Positions 55,430 to 64,000 of a stretch of DNA of 64,000 bases are shown here, one piece after another. A program made the position numbers and the translations under genes. The DNA is from Caldicellulosiruptor kronotskyensis 2002. Lineage in GTDB: Bacteria > Bacillota > Thermoanaerobacteria > Caldicellulosiruptorales > Caldicellulosiruptoraceae. Each line of letters starts with the position of its first letter. The first letter of the stretch is position 1. The notes beneath the pieces were generated by a model. That model searched no databases and was not told the origin of the DNA. It saw only the letters and a program-made list of their open reading frames with translations. Location: positions 2,102,501 through 2,166,500 of the forward strand of contig NC_014720.1 in the NCBI RefSeq assembly GCF_000166775.1, written 5' to 3'.

Positions 55430-55696
55430 TTAGAAAGAAGCTGTGATTTTTTTGATAAGGTATTTTCTCTTAGTTGCAAGTCCTCCTCTTATATGCCTCT
55501 CTTGCTTATTTCTTTCTAATATAGTTCTTACCTGCCTGTAAAGCCCTTTGTCAATGTACATAAGTCTTCTTGTGAGGTCATTGTGAATTGTGGACTTTGA
55601 CACACCCAGAGTCCTTGCAACCTTTCTCACTGTTGCATTGTACTTAATCATAATTTCTGCTGCCAAAATCACTCTTTTTTCAATATCCTCCCTCAA
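55430..55696 (-). CDS. spoIIID: stage III sporulation protein D
   Basis: 88 residues from TTG 55696, behind TGGAGG with an 8-nt spacer. Helix-turn-helix regulator of mother-cell genes: EKRVILAAEIMIKYNATVRKVARTLGVSKSTIHNDLTRRL, then RQVRTILERNKQERHIRGGLATKRKY, the conserved basic C-terminus. Presence suggests that the mother-cell sporulation programme is at least partly retained. Confidence 0.93.
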   Translation of the reverse strand: MREDIEKRVILAAEIMIKYNATVRKVARTLGVSKSTIHNDLTRRLMYIDKGLYRQVRTILERNKQERHIRGGLATKRKYLIKKITASF

Positions 55697-55801
55697 CGTC
55701 TTGTCCTCCAGAACATTTCTCTTACTTAGGATTATATGCTACATTTCAAAGAAGCTTTCCCTACGAAAGAGCAATAGTTAAGTTTTTGTCAAACTTTATG
55801 T

Positions 55802-55830
55802 TTGAATTTTCAGAGCTTTTTTGATACTAT
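55802..55830 (+). promoter_or_regulatory. promoter of nfnAB
   Basis: TTGAAT (55802-55807), 17-nt spacer, TACTAT (55825-55830), 35 nt before the nfnA ATG. Confidence 0.5.
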
Positions 55831-55864
55831 ATATTAAAATCTGTGTTAATATGGGTGATAAAAT

Positions 55865-58107
<2,243 letters not shown>

Positions 58108-58123
58108 ACTTACAGCAATATGC

Positions 58124-58165
58124 AATAAAGGCTGCCTTCTTTATTTTGAGTTGGCAGCCTTTATT
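58124..58165. terminator. bidirectional terminator between nfnB and glnA
   Basis: AATAAAGGCTGCC (58124-58136) pairs perfectly with GGCAGCCTTTATT (58153-58165), serving both convergent genes. Confidence 0.85.
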
Positions 58166-58172
58166 ATTAAAT

Positions 58173-59510
58173 TTAGTATTTTGTAAGATATGAGTCAATC
58201 TCCCACTGATGTACCTTTGTTCTGTAATCGTCCCATTCAAGTTTCTTTGCTTCTAAGTACTTTTCAAAGATGTGATCTCCAAGTGTTTCTCTCATAAGAG
58301 TACTGTTTTCAAACTCTTTGATTGCCTCTTCTAAGCTTCCAGGCAAAGAACCAATTCCGCGTTTTGCTCTTTCCTCTTCGCTCATTACGAAGATGTTTTC
58401 TTCAACTGGTTCTGGTGGCTCAATCTTGTTCTTAATGCCGTCAAGCCCAGCTGCTAAAACAGCTGCAAATGCAAGGTATGGATTTGCTGATGGGTCAGGA
58501 TTCCTTAGCTCAACCCTTGTTGCTTGCCCTCTTTTAGCTGGAACTCTTATAAGCGGGCTTCTGTTCTTTGGTGACCAAGCAATGTAAACTGGTGCTTCAT
58601 ACCCTGGCACTAATCTCTTGTATGAGTTTACAAGCGGATTTGTAACAAGCGCAAACTCTCTTGCGTGCTTCATAAGACCACCAATGAAATAATATGCCTC
58701 TTTTGAAAGCTGGAGCTTATCATTTGGGTCTAAAAATGCATTCATGCCGTCAGATACCCTTGCAAGAGACATATTTGTATGCATTCCAGAACCATTGATT
58801 CCAAATATCGGCTTTGGCATAAATGTTGCATGCAGACCATGTCTTTGTGCAATTGTCTTTACAACAAGCTTGAATGTCACAACATTGTCAGCTGTATAAA
58901 GTGCGTCGTCGTATTTAAAGTCAATCTCATGCTGGCCAGGTGCAACTTCATGGTGAGATGCTTCTATCTCAAATCCCATCTCCTCTAAAGTCAATACCAT
59001 GTCTCTTCTTGCATCCTCACCCAAATCAACTGGACCCAAATCGAAATATCCTGCATTGTCATGTGTTTGCAAAGTTGGATTGCCATTTTCGTCTGTGAGG
59101 AACAAGAAAAATTCAAGCTCAGGTCCAACAAAAAACTTAAATCCCATTTCTTCAGCCTTTTTGAGCATCTTCTTTAACACACCGCGTGGACAGCCAGGGA
59201 ACGGTGTTCCATCTGGAAGATAAACGTCGCAAATTAGTCTTGCAACTCTATTTGGTGAAGGTCTCCATGGGAAAATTGTAAATGTGTTGAGGTCTGGTCT
59301 TAAATACATATCTGATTCCTGAATTCTTACAAAACCTTCAATCGACGAACCATCAAACATAATTTCATTGTTGAGAGCTGCTTCTAACTGATCAACTGTA
59401 ATTGCAACATTCTTTAAAATCCCAAAAATATCGACAAACTGAAGCCTTATGAATTTTACATCTTGATCCTTGCATATGCGAATGATGTCTTCCTTGGTGT
59501 AATTCTTCAT
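58173..59510 (-). CDS. glnA: glutamine synthetase, type I
   Basis: 445 residues from ATG 59510; an earlier ATG at 59528 begins ATGGAGG, which is the ribosome site. Makes glutamine from glutamate, ammonia and ATP. Family motifs [57 protein letters not shown] (with the ammonia-site region), and NRSPLIRVP are present. The adenylylation Tyr region of enterobacterial forms is absent, and the length is that of the Gram-positive type, which is regulated by feedback and GlnR-like factors. Confidence 0.97.
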   Translation of the reverse strand: MKNYTKEDIIRICKDQDVKFIRLQFVDIFGILKNVAITVDQLEAALNNEIMFDGSSIEGFVRIQESDMYLRPDLNTFTIFPWRPSPNRVARLICDVYLPDGTPFPGCPRGVLKKMLKKAEEMGFKFFVGPELEFFLFLTDENGNPTLQTHDNAGYFDLGPVDLGEDARRDMVLTLEEMGFEIEASHHEVAPGQHEIDFKYDDALYTADNVVTFKLVVKTIAQRHGLHATFMPKPIFGINGSGMHTNMSLARVSDGMNAFLDPNDKLQLSKEAYYFIGGLMKHAREFALVTNPLVNSYKRLVPGYEAPVYIAWSPKNRSPLIRVPAKRGQATRVELRNPDPSANPYLAFAAVLAAGLDGIKNKIEPPEPVEENIFVMSEEERAKRGIGSLPGSLEEAIKEFENSTLMRETLGDHIFEKYLEAKKLEWDDYRTKVHQWEIDSYLTKY

Positions 59511-59564
59511 TACTAAATTCCCCTCCATTTAAAGATTTTTTATAATGCTTGTTGAATAAACAAA

Positions 59565-59611
59565 AAAGGACAAAGACGCCCACTTTAAACTTCAGGACGC
59601 CTTTGTCCTTT
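59565..59611 (-). terminator. ftsH terminator
   Basis: AAAGGACAAAG (59565-59575) pairs with CTTTGTCCTTT (59601-59611). On the minus strand it is followed by TTTTTTG. Confidence 0.8.
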
Positions 59612-59676
59612 CAATTTTATTATATTATATTCTTCGAAAAAATGCAACTACATTTTTATAATCTTTCATACCTTAT

Positions 59677-61527
59677 TTAAACAAGCTGTGGCTGAGCATC
59701 TTCAAAAACAAGTTTTCTAAACTCTTCGCCCGTGAGCTTTTCTTTTTCTAAAAGTGCATTTGCAACCTTGTGAAGCTTATCAATGTTCTGTTTTAGTATC
59801 TCTTCGGCCTTTTTATATGCCTCTTCAATAATGCTTTTTATCTCCCTGTCTATTTCAGCAGCAACTTCCTCTGAGTAGTTCCTTGCAAGCGCAAGGTCTC
59901 TTCCTAAGAACACTTCTTCCTGCTCTGTTCCGAAGGTCATAGGACCAAGTTTGTCAGACATTCCATATTTTGTTACCATGTCCCTTGCAATCTTGGTTGC
60001 TCTTTTTATATCAGATGCTGCACCCGTTGATACATCCTCCAAAACAAGCTTTTCTGCAACTCTTCCGCCCAGCAATGTTACAATCTCTCTCATCATATCA
60101 GATTTTGATGCGTAGAACTTATCTTCCTTTGGAAGATACATAGTGTACCCACCGGCATACCCTCTTGGTATAATTGAAACCTCATGAACAGGTTCAGAAT
60201 CAGGAATCATAGTTCTAACAATTGCATGCCCTGCTTCATGATATGCAGTAAGCTTCTTTTCTTTTTCAGTATAAACTCTGCTTCTTTTTTCAGGCCCCAT
60301 CAACACCTTTGCTACAGCTTCCTGAACCTCTTCCATGTTAATCTGCCTTTTACCCTTCCTTGCTGCCAAAAGTGCAGCCTCATTCAAAAGATTTTCAAGG
60401 TCAGCACCAGTAAACCCAGCTGTTATCTTTGCTATTTGAGATAAATCAACATCTTCACCAAGAGGCTTGTTTCGTGCATGAACTTTTAAAATCTCCTCTC
60501 TTGCCTTTGCATCAGGAACATTTACAACAATCTGCCTGTCAAATCTACCTGGTCGCAAAAGTGCAGGGTCCAATATGTCAGGTCTGTTAGTTGCCGCCAT
60601 TACAATTATTCCTTCGTTTGTTCCAAAACCATCCATTTCAACAAGAAGTTGGTTTAAAGTCTGTTCTCTTTCGTCATGACCTCCACCAAGCCCTGCTCCC
60701 CTGTGACGACCAACTGCGTCAATCTCATCTATGAACACAACACATGGTGCATTTCTCTTTGCCTGGTCAAATAAATCTCTTACTCTTGCTGCGCCAACAC
60801 CAACAAACATCTCAACAAAGTCAGAACCTGATATGCTGAAAAATGGAACTCCTGCCTCGCCTGCAACTGCTTTTGCTAAAAGCGTTTTACCAGTTCCAGG
60901 TGGTCCGACAAGCAAAATCCCTTTCGGAATTCTTGCACCAAGTTCAATATACTTCCTTGGATTTTTGAGAAAATCAATAACCTCTTTGAGTTCTTCTTTT
61001 TCTTCATCTGCACCTGCAACGTCTGCAAATGTGACCTTCTTTTTGAGGTCCTGAATTGTCTTTGCACGCGATTTTGTAAACGACATTATCTTGCTGCCGC
61101 CACCCTGGGTCTGCTGCAACATAAATATCCATACAAAAATCATCAAGCCAGCAAAGATTAGCATTGGTAAAAAGGTGGAAAGCCACCATGGTACCTGTGG
61201 TGGTTCTTTTGTCACTATCTGAATCTTCTTTGCCTGGATGGCTGGCTGTATCTGGTCCAAAAACTTATCTGGAGAAGGTACAAATACATTGTCAAACTTG
61301 GTACCGTCGGCATACTGTCCAGACACATTGTTGTAGCTCAAAACAATCCTTGTGACCTTGCCATCGTTTATGTCGTTTATGAGTTCTGAATAAATTACCT
61401 CTCTTCTTTCGCTCAAATTTGAAAAAAGCTGATTGTACGAAAGTCCTCCACTTAAAATATCTACAAGTAACAAAATTACAAGAGCTATTAGAATATAAAT
61501 TGTTGCAGTTTTAAATAGGTTCCTCAA
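59677..61527 (-). CDS. ftsH: ATP-dependent zinc metalloprotease FtsH
   Basis: 616 residues from TTG 61527. Two transmembrane helices (about 7-24 and 110-135) flank an extracellular domain. AAA+ core: [27 protein letters not shown] and the second region of homology ([20 protein letters not shown]). Protease site HEAGH. Degrades membrane and short-lived proteins. Downstream of tilS-hpt, the usual order. Confidence 0.98.
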   Translation of the reverse strand: MRNLFKTATIYILIALVILLLVDILSGGLSYNQLFSNLSERREVIYSELINDINDGKVTRIVLSYNNVSGQYADGTKFDNVFVPSPDKFLDQIQPAIQAKKIQIVTKEPPQVPWWLSTFLPMLIFAGLMIFVWIFMLQQTQGGGSKIMSFTKSRAKTIQDLKKKVTFADVAGADEEKEELKEVIDFLKNPRKYIELGARIPKGILLVGPPGTGKTLLAKAVAGEAGVPFFSISGSDFVEMFVGVGAARVRDLFDQAKRNAPCVVFIDEIDAVGRHRGAGLGGGHDEREQTLNQLLVEMDGFGTNEGIIVMAATNRPDILDPALLRPGRFDRQIVVNVPDAKAREEILKVHARNKPLGEDVDLSQIAKITAGFTGADLENLLNEAALLAARKGKRQINMEEVQEAVAKVLMGPEKRSRVYTEKEKKLTAYHEAGHAIVRTMIPDSEPVHEVSIIPRGYAGGYTMYLPKEDKFYASKSDMMREIVTLLGGRVAEKLVLEDVSTGAASDIKRATKIARDMVTKYGMSDKLGPMTFGTEQEEVFLGRDLALARNYSEEVAAEIDREIKSIIEEAYKKAEEILKQNIDKLHKVANALLEKEKLTGEEFRKLVFEDAQPQLV

Positions 61528-61573
61528 TTGTAAATAGGCACTCCCTTCAAATATTGTAAAATTAAATTTCTTT

Positions 61574-62113
61574 TTATTCCAAAACGCCTATATAAGGCAG
61601 GTTCCTGTAAAGCCCTGCATAATCAAGTCCATAACCAATTACAAATTTGTCTGGTATCTCAAACCCCTTGTAATGTATCTCAACATCCACCTTTCGTCTA
61701 CTGGGCTTGTCAAGCATGGTACAAATTTTTAAACTTCTTGGTTTTCTCCCCCTCAAATATTCGGTTATATATCTTAAAGTCAAACCTGTATCAACAATAT
61801 CCTCAACAAGCAAAACATCCTTGTCTTCTATGCTTGTGTCAAGGTCCTTTAGAATTCTTACAATCCCAGATGAAGATGTTGAGTTCCCATAACTTGACAC
61901 TGCCATAAACTCTATCTTAACAGGGATAGTTATCTGTCTTAAAAGGTCTGCCATAAAAATTACCCCACCTTTTAAAATGCATACCATCAAAAAGTCGTCA
62001 CTATCTTTATAATCTTCAGAAATTTTTTGTCCAAGCTCTTTTACCTTTTGCTTTATCTGCTCTTCTGTTATCAAAATTTCCTTAACTTTGAGTGATAAAT
62101 CTTTCACAGTCAT
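61574..62113 (-). CDS. hpt: hypoxanthine(-guanine) phosphoribosyltransferase
   Basis: 179 residues. Salvages hypoxanthine or guanine with PRPP. Family motifs [28 protein letters not shown], and the PRPP-binding [14 protein letters not shown] are intact. Its ATG overlaps the tilS stop by four bases; ftsH follows after 46 nt. Confidence 0.97.
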   Translation of the reverse strand: MTVKDLSLKVKEILITEEQIKQKVKELGQKISEDYKDSDDFLMVCILKGGVIFMADLLRQITIPVKIEFMAVSSYGNSTSSSGIVRILKDLDTSIEDKDVLLVEDIVDTGLTLRYITEYLRGRKPRSLKICTMLDKPSRRKVDVEIHYKGFEIPDKFVIGYGLDYAGLYRNLPYIGVLE

Positions 62114-63498
62114 CCGTCTCCTTCCGTTTTTTGTATGTTTACTTCCAAAAAAGTATTTGAATCTGGCTTTATCTTATACTTCTGATTTATGGTAACCATG
62201 TTTGAATAAATATCAAATATAGCAATCACTTCACTATCTTTTGCAAGAAGTAAAATGGAATCTCGCCACCGTTTAGGAATCTTTTTGTCGATGAACCATT
62301 CTTTTAATTTTTTTTTACCCGCTTTAAGATAAATAAAATCACCATCTTTTCTTGTTCTGAGAAATAACTTTTTTTCTGCAATCTGCTGAATATCGATGTA
62401 TATACTCTTCTGATTTTCTATTTTATGAGTAGTTTTAATATTAAACTTGAAATTTTTGTAAAATATTTGATGCTCCTTGTCTAAACAAATTTCAAAACAA
62501 AAAGAACTTTCATCAGCTTTTCTGTAAAACACCAGCGAATCACTTTGTTTCTCAACAACCAAATCTTTATATACCTTTTTCTTGCCAGACAAAAGAAAAA
62601 ACAAATCTTCAATTTCTCTTAACATATCATACGAAATTGTAGAGTTAAAATATTCAAGCATAATTTTTATAATTCTTCTTCGCAAAAATGCTGGAAGATT
62701 TTTTGCTTTTTCAATATTTAAAACATAATAAACATCTTCTTTTTGAACATATTCCTGAAAATATTTCTGAGCAAGTGCTTCTATCTGGTCACTCTCTTCT
62801 CTTATTATTTCGACTGTTCGAAAAATTGTATTTAACACACTTTCTCCAAATTTTTCTTTTATAAGTGGTAAGATTTCGTTTCTTACTATGTTTCTTTTAT
62901 ATTTAAGACTAAAGTTTGTCTTATCGACAACAAATGGAACACTATTAAGTTTGGCATACTCTTCAATCTCTTCCCTTGAAATATTTATAAGAGGTCTTGC
63001 AATAATATCACGTACAGGAGGAACAGATGCAAGACCTTCCAAGCCACTTCCTCTGAACAGGTTCAAAAAGAAGGTTTCAACCACATCGTTTTTGTTGTGC
63101 CCCAGAAGTATTCTGTCAATGTTCAGCTCTTCTGCTACTTCATAAAAAAAACTATATCTTGCGTTTCTTCCTGCTTCCTCTTCAGAAAGTCCTTTTTCTT
63201 TTTTTAGTTTTGCAACATCAACTTTCCGCGTAATACATTTAATATTATACCTCTTGCACATTTCAATTACAAATTTCTCATCATCATCTGCCTCAGGTCT
63301 TAGCATATGATTAAGGTGTGCAACAGTTATATCCAAGTTGTACTTATCTTTTAGCCTTAAGATGCAGTCAAGCAATACCATTGAGTCAACGCCGCCAGAA
63401 CATCCTATTAACACCTTAAAACCTTCTTCTAGCATCCCATATTTCTCTATGTTACTCTTTACCTTCTCCAAAAACTCCACTTTAAATTCACACCTCAA
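62110..63498 (-). CDS. tilS: tRNA(Ile)-lysidine synthase
   Basis: 462 residues. Modifies the AUA-reading tRNA-Ile anticodon with lysine. P-loop IGCSGGVDSMVLLDC near residue 30, HLNHMLRPEADDDE, GHNKNDVVETFFLNLFRGSGLEGL and RPLINISREEIEEYA are present, followed by the C-terminal TilS domain (LRTRKDGDFIYLKAG, LKEWFIDKKIPKRWRD). Overlaps hpt by four bases. Confidence 0.96.
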   Translation of the reverse strand: MRCEFKVEFLEKVKSNIEKYGMLEEGFKVLIGCSGGVDSMVLLDCILRLKDKYNLDITVAHLNHMLRPEADDDEKFVIEMCKRYNIKCITRKVDVAKLKKEKGLSEEEAGRNARYSFFYEVAEELNIDRILLGHNKNDVVETFFLNLFRGSGLEGLASVPPVRDIIARPLINISREEIEEYAKLNSVPFVVDKTNFSLKYKRNIVRNEILPLIKEKFGESVLNTIFRTVEIIREESDQIEALAQKYFQEYVQKEDVYYVLNIEKAKNLPAFLRRRIIKIMLEYFNSTISYDMLREIEDLFFLLSGKKKVYKDLVVEKQSDSLVFYRKADESSFCFEICLDKEHQIFYKNFKFNIKTTHKIENQKSIYIDIQQIAEKKLFLRTRKDGDFIYLKAGKKKLKEWFIDKKIPKRWRDSILLLAKDSEVIAIFDIYSNMVTINQKYKIKPDSNTFLEVNIQKTEGDG

Positions 63499-63517
63499 GG
63501 TTTAAAGCTAAAAACTA

Positions 63518-64000
63518 TTATATTGATACACTCTTTAGAACATCTTCAAACTTTTTTATCTTTGCTTCTTTTTTCCATTTCTCAAGCAAGCTCTGATAAT
63601 ACTCATCCTTCTTCTGACTCTCAATTGTTGACTTTATCTCATCCTTGACCTCGTTGAGAGAGAGTTGCTTTTTATCTGTTACCTTTATAATATGATACCC
63701 GTAACTTGTTTTGACAATATTGCTTATCTCGCCAATATTAAGAGAAAATGCAGCATCCTCAAATTCTTTGACCATCTGTCCTTTTCTAAAATACCCAAGG
63801 TCTCCACCTTTTTGTTTTGTTGTCTCATCTTCAGAATACTTTTGTGCGAGCTTTTCAAAGTTCTGCCCGTCTTTTATCATCTGCAAAACTTCTTCAGCCT
63901 TTTTCTTTTTTGTAGCCTCCTCTTTTGAATCATTTACTTTAAATAAAATATGGCTTGCTTTTACCTCAACAAAGTCTGATTTATGTGAACTATAATAGTT
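63518..64000 (-). CDS. parvulin-type peptidyl-prolyl isomerase, PrsA/SurA-like (5' end outside window)
   Basis: The last 160 codons of a gene whose start is beyond the window. The visible part is one rotamase domain: VKASHILFKVNDSKEEA, FEKLAQKYSEDETTKQKGGDLGYFRKGQMVKEFEDAAF, and YGYHIIKVTDKK. These helpers fold exported proteins outside the membrane or in the wall. A charged C-terminus follows (YQSLLEKWKKEAKIKKFEDVL). Located 19 nt upstream of tilS. Confidence 0.9.
   Translation of the reverse strand, partial: NYYSSHKSDFVEVKASHILFKVNDSKEEATKKKKAEEVLQMIKDGQNFEKLAQKYSEDETTKQKGGDLGYFRKGQMVKEFEDAAFSLNIGEISNIVKTSYGYHIIKVTDKKQLSLNEVKDEIKSTIESQKKDEYYQSLLEKWKKEAKIKKFEDVLKSVSI

Overview
This window is AT-rich, almost fully coding, and typical of a low-GC, anaerobic, thermophile-like Clostridia genome. 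The gene set supports this: M-box and SAM-I riboswitches, yabP-yabQ-divIC, spoIIID, rex, nfnAB, a GH130 phosphorylase, a 2-oxoacid dehydrogenase complex with lipA/lipB, and TTG/GTG starts behind strong GGAGG sites. The overall style resembles Caldicellulosiruptor or a close relative. That is an inference from gene content; no tRNA, rRNA or CRISPR array was seen that could fix the taxonomy.

Layout. 1-6361 (minus): a fused E1 (cut by the window edge), E3 and E2 of a 2-oxoacid dehydrogenase complex, preceded by lipA and lipB. 6407-12410: a sugar/polyol locus with a zinc dehydrogenase, an SDR, a PHP protein and two class II aldolase-family proteins. 12803-16464: an APC permease whose 3' end and terminator were copied by insertion of an IS1634-like element. 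The element is flanked by perfect 316-bp direct repeats, so neither neighbouring gene was broken. 16451-24569: UPF0182, YlbF-like, SPFH/NfeD, recJ and two small membrane proteins. 24654-26083: metK under a SAM-I riboswitch. 26177-28339: vapBC, yjbQ and a GH130 phosphorylase.

28418-36153 is an accessory island, richer in AT and partly decayed. It holds an ABC ATPase, three ABC-2-type permeases, a membrane-anchored NTR-like protein, secreted and membrane proteins of unknown function, and a VanZ-like protein. Two permease genes and one secreted-protein gene are interrupted at or near short A/T runs, and a fourth gene survives only as fragments.

36164-40407 is an ilvE-ilvD-ilvB operon. 40669-44680 holds a metallopeptidase and a three-gene 2-hydroxyacyl-CoA dehydratase-type system. 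44809-46808 is greA-lysS. 47022-50126 is a magnesium locus: an M-box riboswitch and terminator, then an apparent second, translational switch formed by two copies of the ribosome-binding site and one antisense copy, then a soluble PRC/MgtE-N/CBS protein and an atypical Nramp transporter. 50178-55696 carries thrC, rex and the mazG-hup-rqcP-yabP-yabQ-divIC-S1 block with spoIIID. 55865-59510 is nitrogen and redox metabolism (nfnAB, glnA). 59677-64000 is tilS-hpt-ftsH and the end of a parvulin gene.

The strongest leads are the long target duplication around the IS, the cluster of A/T-run frameshifts in the island, and the stacked Mg2+ regulation ahead of the Nramp-like transporter.
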